Of a stretch of 64,000 bases of DNA, positions 42,910-50,358 are shown piece by piece. The first letter of the stretch is position 1. Every line of letters starts with the position of its first letter. The DNA is from Dietzia sp. NCCP-2495 (GTDB taxonomy: Bacteria; Actinomycetota; Actinomycetes; Mycobacteriales; Mycobacteriaceae): assembly GCF_026011735.1 (NCBI RefSeq), contig NZ_BRVN01000005.1, forward strand, positions 62,001 through 126,000, read 5' to 3'. Position numbers and translations under genes: made by a program. A model generated the notes under the pieces. That model searched no databases. It was not told the DNA's origin and saw only the letters and a program-made list of their open reading frames with translations.

Positions 42910-43712
42910 TCAGCGGATCTCGTCCAGCAGCCAGTCGATCGCGTGCATGCCGAACAGTTCTGTCATCCACCGGTAGGCATCGGTGATCATCACATCGGGC
43001 CCACAGTCGAGTCCGTGGTAGTGCACGTCGACACCCTGGTCGCGGTACGCGTTGGCGAGATCGCGGATGTCCTGCGCGGGCGTGACCACCATCATCGAGT
43101 CGTCGGCGGCACATGAGGTGACCAGCACCTTGCCCGGGGCCGCAGCGCCGGGTCACCTTCAGGGTTGTTGCGGCCCAGGTTGTTGTCGCGGTTCACGTGC
43201 TGGAAATCGGGTTCGTCGGCTGGCGGGATGCCGCTGGTGAACAGGAGGTTCTGCGGCAGGAACGGCGTGAGGTAGTAGAAGGGGACCTGACAGGAGTCGC
43301 GGAACAGGTCGGCCATCGCACGGCCCGCGGGGTTGAGTTTCTCGTTGAGCCTCATCTCGGGGTACTGGGACTCCAGACCCACGAGCGTGGCAAGCACGAA
43401 GCCGGACCCGAGGTGACCGTCGGCGAAGTCGATGAAGCTGCGTTGGTCCACGGCGAGCGCCTCGAGGACGGTCGCTGACACGGGCAGTTCGGGCGCGTAC
43501 CAGGGCTGGTACTCGATCGCGACCGCGGCACTGACCCCTCCGCCGGCGATGCCGAAGACGCCGATGTCGTTGTTCGGGTTCAGTCCCGGGCCGGGCACCT
43601 GGTAGGCGGCGCGGAGTCCGTTGAGCAGCGCCATGCCGGCATAGTGGCTGGCGAAGACGACCGCGTCGCCGACTTCATCGCCGGCCTCGTCGCCGCCCGC
43701 GACCTTAGCCAG
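42910..43712 (-). pseudogene. decayed secretory lipase (LIP family)
   Basis: Two overlapping frames together resemble a secretory triacylglycerol lipase. Frame one has VVFASHYAGMALLNGLRAAY, IGVFGIAGGGVSAAVAIEYQ and PWYAPELP; frame two has KVLVTSCAADDSMMVVTPAQ to MHAIDWLLDEIR. The frames switch between about 43152 and 43130, so a one-base frameshift is present. The N-terminal half with signal peptide is missing. The nucleophile motif GxSxG reads GIAGG (Ser to Ala), and the usual histidine position reads GPDV. The gene is therefore inactive. Confidence 0.75.
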
Positions 43713-43736
43713 TAGGGGACTGTCCGACCGCGGCGC

Positions 43737-43742
43737 TAATGT
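43737..43742 (+). promoter_or_regulatory. candidate leaderless -10 (TAATGT)
   Basis: TAATGT is followed by 8 nt and ATG at 43751. Confidence 0.4.
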
Positions 43743-43750
43743 GCCGCCAC

Positions 43751-44047
43751 ATGGCAGACCTCCACATCGTCGCCCAGATCCAGGAGGTCGCCGCGACAAT
43801 CGGCGACGCCGAGTTTCTCGAGCTGTTGCGCTGGCACCGCGCCGTGATCGGCCTTCCTGACCTCGACTGGTCCAGCCAGGGCGCCTACAGGACCGCCATC
43901 ACCGAACTCGGCGACGATCGAGCCGCCGACCTGCTCCGGGACCTACGCCGAGCAGCCCGCGATCCGCGCCGACACCGCCACGGCGCCGACGGCAAGCCCG
44001 TCTACAGCGGCGGTCGCACACTCGCCGATCACCGTCGCCACCAGTAG
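43751..44047 (+). CDS. small hypothetical protein
   Basis: This is a 98-residue protein, helical by composition, with IQEVAATIGDAEFLELLRWH and AITELGDDRAADLLRDLRRA, ending in a basic Arg/His-rich tail. I recognise no family. The codon use looks native (GC-rich third positions). It truncates or abuts the 5' side of the dead lipase gene on the other strand, so it may have arrived with the event that broke the lipase. Confidence 0.5.
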   Translation: MADLHIVAQIQEVAATIGDAEFLELLRWHRAVIGLPDLDWSSQGAYRTAITELGDDRAADLLRDLRRAARDPRRHRHGADGKPVYSGGRTLADHRRHQ

Positions 44048-44765
44048 GGGGGCGCGTCAGTGCCCGGAACGCTAGCGACTAGACGGAATCGGTCTCATCG
44101 GCGGCGACCACGTGGCGGACGAAACGTGTTGTACCGGCAGGCCCGACTGATTCCTGCTCACAATGTGGCTTGCAGCTCTCGGTGAGGCGTAGCAGCCCGC
44201 TGATGGGCGACTGCGATCTGTGGCGGAGTCCTCCTTGATCACTCTCCTCGGAGGGGTCTACCTCTTCCGAACGAAGGCGAGGGCGGGCTGGGATGCGCCC
44301 AGAGGCCCACTTCTCCCAAATTTTGGTAACAGTTTCATAACGGCCAGAAGTGGAGGTTGCCGGCGGTCCTGGTCCCCTCTTCGGCGCCCTGACGGGCCCC
44401 CGCGAGACGTCGATTTAGCCGCCCTCCGTCGCCAGCAGGCCCCCTCGTGGCCCGACCTGAGGGCCGCCCTGCACGAGGTCCAGAACGCGCAACAATCCAA
44501 CCCTGTCGGCAAAGCCGCAGATAGGGGGGTGCGCGGTAATTCGACTCCTATTGCCCAATTATTGTCGACCCATAAAGGGAAAACGCTAACTTCGCTTGAA
44601 GCATTCGAGAACCATTTAAAAATAAGATGCAAAAATGCCCATCTTCGAGGCTGCAATAATTCGGGTATTAAATCCAGTATTTCCCGTAAAAACTGCACCC
44701 CGGCGATTGCTCGGCAGGTGCCATATCCGCAGGTAGAGGCGTCCGTAAACTGTGTCTAAAACTGG
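44048..44765. other. gene-poor stretch turning AT-rich
   Basis: I see no convincing gene in either strand. From about 44520 the composition changes sharply: one 60-base line (44581-44640) counts 22 G+C, against about 42 typical of the window. Open frames here have no recognisable protein content. This is probably foreign, decayed DNA. Confidence 0.55.
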
Positions 44766-44771
44766 CATTCT
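44766..44771 (+). promoter_or_regulatory. candidate leaderless -10 (CATTCT)
   Basis: CATTCT is followed by 6 nt and GTG at 44778. Confidence 0.4.
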
Positions 44772-44777
44772 CGCAGC

Positions 44778-44966
44778 GTGTCGAGCGGAGTGGGGCAGTT
44801 GCGCGACGATGCACTGTTTGATTTGATTAGGTGGTGGTTGCGACTTGGATATCCCAAAGAGGGTGTGCGCCGAAGCGATATAGGTAATTCGGAGAAGTTG
44901 TATACATTGCTTTTGGGTGATGGTTTAACTCATGAATTTTCCACTCAATCACATCAGAGAGAATAA
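44778..44966 (+). CDS. small AT-rich hypothetical protein
   Basis: This is a 62-residue protein, LRDDALFDLIRWWLRLGYPK then RRSDIGNSEKLYTLLLGDGL. The codons (tta, ata, aga, ttt) are rare in this genome, so it was probably acquired. I recognise no family; the pattern is of a small helical protein. It lies 28 bp before the NYN-domain gene and probably shares its transcript, so it could be a partner or an antitoxin-like regulator. That is speculation from position. Confidence 0.5.
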   Translation: MSSGVGQLRDDALFDLIRWWLRLGYPKEGVRRSDIGNSEKLYTLLLGDGLTHEFSTQSHQRE

Positions 44967-44994
44967 TCCGAATATGTCATTGAAAGGACATTAA

Positions 44995-45603
44995 ATGATC
45001 CAGAACAACAACGTCGTCTCCCTGCCCCAGAACGTGGCCGTCATTTTCGACGGCTGGAACGCACTTCGCGGTGCGGATCAGGTGCTGGACTTCGGGGACC
45101 AGATCGACCGGTATGTGCTCGACTTCGGCAAGCTCGCCGACGAGATCGCAGCTCAGCGCAATCGTCCCTCTCGGGTCGTATCGGTCACGGTCGTGATCGG
45201 CGTCCATAACCGGGCGCAGAACCCCCGGGCCAGGATGATCGCGGACCAGAACATCCGTTTCTGGCAGCGCGACAAGCGGGTCCAGGTCATCGCCTTCGAA
45301 AACCACTGGGAGAGCGGGATCGAGAAGGGCGTCGATATGGAGCTCGGTATGCAGGTCATGGATCAGGCCAGCGACCCGAAGGTGGATTCGGTGGTGGTGT
45401 TCTCAGCCGATCGCGACCTGCAGCCCGCAGTAGATCGGGCGGTAGCCAAGCCCGGAGCGCACATCGAGCTCGCCCGATGGGAAGGGCAAAGCGCGGGCCT
45501 GTGGATCCGCCAGGGCAGTGGCAAGCCCGGCTGGTGCCACTGGCTCGGATCCGAGACCTTCCACAAGGTCGCGACCCCTCGAGACCACCAGCTCGCGGCG
45601 TAA
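44995..45603 (+). CDS. NYN-domain (PIN-like) putative ribonuclease
   Basis: This is a 202-residue protein of the NYN/LabA (DUF88) family, whose members have a PIN-like nuclease fold and generally act on RNA. The acidic residues are in VAVIFDGWNALRG, EKGVDMELGMQVM and VVVFSADRDLQPAVDRA. The segment between (about 70-105) is longer and basic, with RMIADQNIRFWQRDKR. AAAGGA lies 6 nt before the ATG. It is the second gene of a probable three-gene operon whose other members are unfamiliar. RNA decay or defence are both possible roles. Confidence 0.75.
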   Translation: MIQNNNVVSLPQNVAVIFDGWNALRGADQVLDFGDQIDRYVLDFGKLADEIAAQRNRPSRVVSVTVVIGVHNRAQNPRARMIADQNIRFWQRDKRVQVIAFENHWESGIEKGVDMELGMQVMDQASDPKVDSVVVFSADRDLQPAVDRAVAKPGAHIELARWEGQSAGLWIRQGSGKPGWCHWLGSETFHKVATPRDHQLAA

Positions 45604-45634
45604 CCCCCACGCCCACCGCACCACACCACAGCAT

Positions 45635-45670
45635 CCGGGGCCGCCGACACCACAGTGCAGGCGGCCCCGG
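45635..45670 (+). terminator. hairpin between the NYN gene and the next gene
   Basis: The perfect 11-bp stem CCGGGGCCGCC/GGCGGCCCCGG with a 14-nt loop may partly terminate or protect the NYN transcript. Confidence 0.5.
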
Positions 45671-45706
45671 CCACTGCTCCATGAAACCGAGAGAAAAGAG
45701 AACCCA

Positions 45707-46381
45707 ATGAATGACCACAACATCACCGAGACCCTCAGCAACGCCGTCACCGATGCTGCCACCGACCGCATGGCTCTGGCGGACGTCGCCGGCATCGTCA
45801 AGGTCGCCCTGGTCGACATCATCGACGAGTCGACCGTCAGCAAATGGGCAACCACCTGCGAGCGAGATCAGTTCCTGGCCCTAGCCACCTACCTCATGCG
45901 CGCGAGCAGCCTGGTCCACCTGGGCGCGATCATGCTCGACATGGGGGAACGCGACGAGGCGTGGACCCTGATCAACGGAGCAGTCCGGCCGATCGAGGAG
46001 CTGCTCATCGTGGGACACGGGTTCGACGGGGACGACACCGCAGCTAGCTACCTCCAGCTGGACACCCTCGCGACCGCCGTCGAGCAAGGCATCAAGCCCA
46101 GACTCGAGCCGCGGCTGATCGACGGCAACCACCACACGCGCGCACAGGCCGTCTCGCTCATCACCGACGCCCGCCTGGGGCGTGCACCGGAAGTCTTCCT
46201 CGACGAGGAACGCCTCGACGCCCGCTTCGTGCGCACCGGCTGGGACCTCATCACCACAGGCGCATCCTGCATCGAGGACCACATCTGCGACTGGGACCTG
46301 ATGGACGACATCAACGCCCTGAACCAGGCCATCGCCCAGGCCCACGCTCTGCACGAGGACACCTACCCGTCCGCAGCCTGA
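45707..46381 (+). CDS. hypothetical helical protein
   Basis: This is a 224-residue acidic protein, nearly all helical by composition: ETLSNAVTDAATDRMALADV, VKVALVDIIDESTVSKWATT, MRASSLVHLGAIMLDMGERD. The C-terminal half continues similarly and ends AHALHEDTYPSAA. I recognise no family. AGAGAAAAGAGAA lies before the ATG. A perfect hairpin terminator follows. It lies between the NYN nuclease and the recombinase-like gene. Confidence 0.6.
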   Translation: MNDHNITETLSNAVTDAATDRMALADVAGIVKVALVDIIDESTVSKWATTCERDQFLALATYLMRASSLVHLGAIMLDMGERDEAWTLINGAVRPIEELLIVGHGFDGDDTAASYLQLDTLATAVEQGIKPRLEPRLIDGNHHTRAQAVSLITDARLGRAPEVFLDEERLDARFVRTGWDLITTGASCIEDHICDWDLMDDINALNQAIAQAHALHEDTYPSAA

Positions 46382-46389
46382 GCACCTTC

Positions 46390-46425
46390 GCGCCCCGGCC
46401 CCTGAACTGAAAGGGGCCGGGGCGC
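46390..46425 (+). terminator. strong hairpin terminator
   Basis: The perfect 14-bp stem GCGCCCCGGCCCCT/AGGGGCCGGGGCGC with an 8-nt loop ends the NYN-containing transcript just before the recombinase promoter. Confidence 0.75.
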
Positions 46426-46434
46426 GCGGGTTGC

Positions 46435-46440
46435 TATATT
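46435..46440 (+). promoter_or_regulatory. leaderless -10 (TATATT) of the recombinase-like gene
   Basis: TATATT, close to the ideal -10, is followed by 7 nt and ATG at 46448. A strong leaderless promoter is expected. Confidence 0.75.
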
Positions 46441-46447
46441 CAGCCTC

Positions 46448-47047
46448 ATGCAGATCGGATACGGACGGATCTATCCCACCGATACCGATCCTGAACACCA
46501 GCACGAGGCCCTAGCCGACACTAACTGCCAGCAGATTTTCCTCGACGACGCCCGCGAAACCGGCGCCGCCCAACCACAACTGGCCACCGCGCTCGAGAAC
46601 CTCAACCCTGGCGACACCCTCGTTGTGACCAGTCTCGACCGTCTCGCACGCCACGCCACCGCCCTCGTCGACCACGTCACCGCCATCGACGCCCGAAACG
46701 CCCACCTGCACATCCTCGACAGACAACTCCACACCGAGCTTGATGCCGAACGCATCTTCCTTCGAACAATCCTCGCTCTCGATGATGTCAACACCATCGG
46801 ACGCTCCCACCGCATCCGAACCGGCATAGCTAAGTCGGCAGATAACGGCAAGCGCCCCGGACGGCCCCAGATCAAGTTCTCCAAGAAACAGAAAGTCATC
46901 ATGGAGCTCTTGTACGCGAAGGACGAACACGGAAACCGTCGATACACCGTCACTGAAATCGCACGTGAAGCACGCGTCAGCCGCGCCACCGTCTACCGCT
47001 ACCTCGACCTCTACAACCACGCCGGACACCCGGCCCTAGAAAACTAG
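46448..47047 (+). CDS. serine-recombinase-like protein with altered active site
   Basis: This 199-residue protein has the resolvase/invertase layout: an N-terminal catalytic-type domain, a linker and a C-terminal helix-turn-helix (YTVTEIAREARVSRATVYRY). Several active-site positions differ from gamma-delta resolvase. The start reads IGYGRIYPTD, so the catalytic serine is Tyr9. The lysine before DRL is Ser (VTSLDRLAR). The R45 and E124-R125 positions also seem lost. The structural Arg and the DRLxR motif remain. It may bind DNA without recombining it, possibly as a regulator. Confidence 0.75.
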   Translation: MQIGYGRIYPTDTDPEHQHEALADTNCQQIFLDDARETGAAQPQLATALENLNPGDTLVVTSLDRLARHATALVDHVTAIDARNAHLHILDRQLHTELDAERIFLRTILALDDVNTIGRSHRIRTGIAKSADNGKRPGRPQIKFSKKQKVIMELLYAKDEHGNRRYTVTEIAREARVSRATVYRYLDLYNHAGHPALEN

Positions 47048-47184
47048 GGGAGTGCGCGTTCGACAAACGACACGCCTTAACCGATCTGCGCACGGGGAGA
47101 TCCCCGATCACCCCACGGGTGCCTGAGAATACGAGCCCGTGGGCTCAACTAGCCAGGTGATCAACCAGGTTCATTGCGTGCGGT

Positions 47185-48489
47185 TTAGGTGGCAGAGGCC
47201 GGGAGCACCAGGAGCGAGCCGTCACTGCGTTTTTCGATCTCGATCACCACATCACCGCTTGGTGAGATGGTGTTGTGCGCGGGCGCGAGTGCACGCAGCC
47301 GGTACGACGTTTTGAGTAGGTTGTCGACCTGTGCGCTGGTCAGCAACCTGTCTATAAGCCGTTTCGACGAGCGCAGTTCGAGCGTCGACAGCCGCCGCAG
47401 GACCTTCTGCACACGGTCTTCCAAGTCGGAGATCCGCTTCTGGTCCTCTCGAAGACTTCGGAGGAAATTCTCAAAAGGGTTGTCCTCATGGTTCTGGCCG
47501 ACCTCGACGCCCTGCAGAACGATCACCCGCCGTTTGAGCGCGATCGCCAGTGAAGCCAACTCGAGATGAGCGCGGAACTCGCCACCGTCGCCGGTGATCC
47601 CCGGAAACGCCGATTCCAGCTCGGTGGTATCGACGCGATCACCGGCGATCGCGTCGAGCGCGGCTTCCCACTTCTTCACGCGATGCTCTGCATTCTGCGT
47701 CGCGGTGCTGATCGCGTGAACAGCCGAATCGAGGCCGAGAGAGGCACCGACCTTCCCATGATCCAGCAAAAGCGTCGTGGCCTTGTCGATCGCGTCACGG
47801 CAACCGGTGAGCTCACTTCGTTCAGCCTCCAGCTTGTCAACGTGGAGCTTCTCCAGAAGCTCAGTGATGCTCTCGATGGCCTTCTGGCGCTGTTGGTCGG
47901 CATATGCACTAGCGCCCACCGCGACAGCCATGAGCACCAGCGGAGCGGCCACAGTCACCGCGGTCCCCGCTGCAGCCGTCCCCGCAGCGGCGCCAACGAC
48001 TGTCCCCTTGGCCCCTACCGATGTCACCTCGACCGGCACAAAAGACGCCTTGGCCACAACCCCGGTCCGACCGAGCAGATCCCCGTAAACGCCCCCATCG
48101 ACCGCCCTTGACGGCATCTGCTTCACTAGGCCCTGGCCGAACTGGGATGCCACCTTCGCAGGCACATGCATCCGATACAGCACCTCAGTCGGTTGGGCGA
48201 CCTGCGCCACAACAGGCGCATTCGATGAGCGGGTCACGAGCCTTGAAAGCTCCTTCGCCAGAGGGCTCATGGCGTCGAGCGGCAGTCCGCTCGAGCTTTC
48301 GCGCCTAGCCGGCAGCGGATGGGCCTCTAACGTCACCAACGGCGCCGAGGCGAACGCGGCAAGCGCGGACCTGAGCTCGGTCAACCTCTCCGAGCTAAGA
48401 GGTCCATCATCAGCGAGCGAGGGAACGGTAGCGCCCTCGACAGTGGACAAAGTCCAAACGGGCACGACCGTGCCGTCTACAGCGCTCAT
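47185..48489 (-). CDS. unfamiliar membrane/coiled-coil protein
   Basis: This is a 434-residue protein I cannot assign. A polar N-terminal domain (about 1-150) precedes one long hydrophobic Gly/Ala segment (about 163-200, GAAAGTAAAGTAVTVAAPLV) with glycine-zipper spacing. A long charged helical region follows (QQRQKAIESITELLEKLHVD, later LREDQKRISDLEDRVQKVLR) with heptad-like pattern. The end is a short beta-like tail. Such a layout suggests a membrane protein with cytoplasmic coiled coil. AAGGAGAG precedes the ATG. It is alone, opposite in strand to the recombinase. Confidence 0.65.
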   Translation of the reverse strand: MSAVDGTVVPVWTLSTVEGATVPSLADDGPLSSERLTELRSALAAFASAPLVTLEAHPLPARRESSSGLPLDAMSPLAKELSRLVTRSSNAPVVAQVAQPTEVLYRMHVPAKVASQFGQGLVKQMPSRAVDGGVYGDLLGRTGVVAKASFVPVEVTSVGAKGTVVGAAAGTAAAGTAVTVAAPLVLMAVAVGASAYADQQRQKAIESITELLEKLHVDKLEAERSELTGCRDAIDKATTLLLDHGKVGASLGLDSAVHAISTATQNAEHRVKKWEAALDAIAGDRVDTTELESAFPGITGDGGEFRAHLELASLAIALKRRVIVLQGVEVGQNHEDNPFENFLRSLREDQKRISDLEDRVQKVLRRLSTLELRSSKRLIDRLLTSAQVDNLLKTSYRLRALAPAHNTISPSGDVVIEIEKRSDGSLLVLPASAT

Positions 48490-48649
48490 CGCTCTCCTTA
48501 ATCAGAAAGGGGTAAGTCTCCTGGCGTGGTGGGGTTTGGGGGCCGGGGTTTGGGCTGACGACGGTGTGTTGGTCCGCCAGGGGGGTGGGTCATCGCGTAG
48601 TGGTCAATGAGTTACCGCCAAGTAGCTCACCGAAAGGACACACCACGCG

Positions 48650-49062
48650 CTGACCCAGTCCCATTCTGGCGTACACGCCCAGCTCGATGCACTTCTGTCC
48701 GCCGATCCGCAGGCCATGTTCGCCGAACTCGTGCGGGCCGGCCTGCAGGCGCTGATCGAGGCAGAAGCCGCGGCCAAGATTGGTGCCGACCGCTACGAGC
48801 GCACCGAAGGCCGCACCACGCACCGCAACGGGCACCGCACCAAGACCGCCTCTACGCCCGTAGAGGACATCGAAGCGAAGATCCCCAAGCTGCGCTTTGG
48901 GTCGTTCCTCCCCGCGCTGCTGGAGCGGCGTCGCCGCATCGACCGGGCCCTCCTGCGCGGTGATCATGCAGGCCTACGTGCACGGGGTGTCCACCCGCGC
49001 CGTGAACCACGTTTCTCGGGTGGGAATCCTCGTGCCTGAAGATCAAATATCAAACATATAGG
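48650..49062 (+). pseudogene. IS256-type transposase, N-terminal fragment
   Basis: From a CTG at 48650 (the expected ATG position, TQSHSGVHAQLDALL) the frame reads MFAELVRAGLQALIEAEAAA, GRTTHRNGHRTKT and AKIPKLRFGSFLPALLERRR, a typical Mutator/IS256 N-terminus. An extra base near 48956 breaks the frame; the next frame continues VIMQAYVHGVSTRAV, then unrelated residues to a TAG at 49060. The start codon loss, frameshift and truncation make it inactive. Confidence 0.8.
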
Positions 49063-49094
49063 AGATACTGAATGGCCTCCCGTCCATCGCGTCT

Positions 49095-49179
49095 GACCTC
49101 GGCGTCGAGGTCAGCGCAGATGCGGGGGACCTCCGACTTTCCAGATCCCCGTATCCACGCCGAGTGCACGGACCAGGTC
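49095..49179 (-). pseudogene. IS256-type transposase, inverted inner fragment
   Basis: On the minus strand the sequence reads DLVRALGVDTGIWK, then after a one-base shift KSEVPRICADLDAEV. This is the part that should follow HGVSTR in IS256-type transposases. It is therefore a piece of the same or a sister element, now inverted relative to the N-terminal fragment. Confidence 0.65.
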
Positions 49180-49313
49180 TGAGCGGGGGCCGGGACCGTG
49201 AACTACTCATCACTTTCTCAGGCCGGGTATGGACATTGCCGGCAGGTCGTGGCCTGTGGTTGCTCTCCGAACCGCCTGCTTGAGACGCCTCGCCGCCCCG
49301 GCGGGGACTTATC

Positions 49314-49319
49314 TAGAGT
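49314..49319 (+). promoter_or_regulatory. leaderless -10 of hemB (TAGAGT)
   Basis: TAGAGT is followed by 7 nt and GTG at 49327. hemB thus has its own promoter rather than depending on hemA. Confidence 0.65.
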
Positions 49320-49326
49320 GGGGAGC

Positions 49327-50358
49327 GTGAAGGACTCGTCGGAAATCCCTGCCGCCCCCGTGATTCGACCCCGCCGTCTGAGGGGGACGCCCGCGATGCG
49401 GCGCCTGGTGGGGGAGACCTCGCTCCATGCCCGGCAGCTCGTCCTGCCGGCGTTCATCGCCGACGGGATCGACGAGCCGCGCCCCATCGCCTCGATGCCC
49501 GGCGTGGTCCAACACACCGAGGACTCTCTGCGTCGTGAGGCCGCAGCCGCGGTCAAGGCGGGGCTCGGCGGGATCATGCTCTTCGGCGTTCCCCGCGAGG
49601 AGGACAAGGACGCCGCCGGCAGTTGCGGTGCGCGCGACGACGGCATCCTCAACCGCGCGCTGTCCGCCGTCCGCGCAGAAGTGGGCGACGACCTGGTGGT
49701 GATGGCAGACACCTGCCTCGACGAGTTCACCGACCACGGTCATTGCGGCGTGCTGCGCGCCGGCCCCCACGGGGAGACGGTCGTCGACAACGACAGGACC
49801 CTGGCCGCCTACGACGAGCTGGCCGTGGCGCAGGCCGCCGCCGGGGCGCATGTGGTGTCACCGAGCGGGATGATGGACGGCCAGATCGCGTCGATCCGCG
49901 CGGCCCTCGACGCCGAGGGGCACCAGGACGTGTCGATCCTTGCCTACAGCGCCAAGTACGCGAGCGCCTTCTACGGCCCGTTCCGCGAGGCGGTCGGGTC
50001 GTCGCTCCAGGGGGATCGCCGCACGTATCAGCAGGATCCCGCCAACCTGCGGGAGTCGCTGCGTGAGGTGCGGCTGGACCTGGACGAGGGCGCCGACATG
50101 GTGATGGTCAAGCCCGCGATGTCGTACCTCGACATCCTGCGTCAGACCGCCGAGATCTCCGACGTGCCCGTGGCCGCGTATCAGGTCTCCGGGGAGTACG
50201 CGATGATCTCGGCGGCCGCCGAGAAGGGGTGGATCGACCACGACCCCGCGGTCATGGAGTCGCTGCTGTCCATCCGCCGTGCGGGAGCCGACATCGTGCT
50301 GACCTACTGGGCGCTGCTGGCCGCCCGGCGGCTGGCCGAAGGCTGGGGCGGCCGGTGA
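49327..50358 (+). CDS. hemB: delta-aminolevulinic acid dehydratase
   Basis: HemB condenses two 5-aminolevulinates to porphobilinogen. The 343-residue enzyme has LRGTPAMRRLVGETSLHAR, metal-site segment DTCLDEFTDHGHCGVL, Schiff-base lysines in AYSAKYASAFYGPF (about K210) and VMVKPAMSYLDIL (about K262). The start is the leaderless GTG at 49327, after the family-type N-terminus; longer upstream frames run through unrelated sequence. The stop overlaps the next gene (GTGA), so the membrane-protein genes downstream are in the same operon. Confidence 0.95.
   Translation: MKDSSEIPAAPVIRPRRLRGTPAMRRLVGETSLHARQLVLPAFIADGIDEPRPIASMPGVVQHTEDSLRREAAAAVKAGLGGIMLFGVPREEDKDAAGSCGARDDGILNRALSAVRAEVGDDLVVMADTCLDEFTDHGHCGVLRAGPHGETVVDNDRTLAAYDELAVAQAAAGAHVVSPSGMMDGQIASIRAALDAEGHQDVSILAYSAKYASAFYGPFREAVGSSLQGDRRTYQQDPANLRESLREVRLDLDEGADMVMVKPAMSYLDILRQTAEISDVPVAAYQVSGEYAMISAAAEKGWIDHDPAVMESLLSIRRAGADIVLTYWALLAARRLAEGWGGR

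Larger units (their letters stand above)
48640..49190. mobile_element. rearranged remnant of an IS256-family element
   Basis: Two transposase fragments in opposite orientation occupy this interval (48650-49062 plus, 49095-49179 minus). Each has a frameshift, and no terminal inverted repeats are clear. The catalytic C-terminal part is absent. The element abuts the hemB promoter region and forms the right edge of the islet. Confidence 0.75.

Noticed and set aside
44220-44759. Open frame of 179 codons in the AT-rich stretch, and an overlapping minus-strand frame
   Set aside because: No recognisable protein pattern, no ribosome site, and composition changes within the frame. It looks like decayed DNA.
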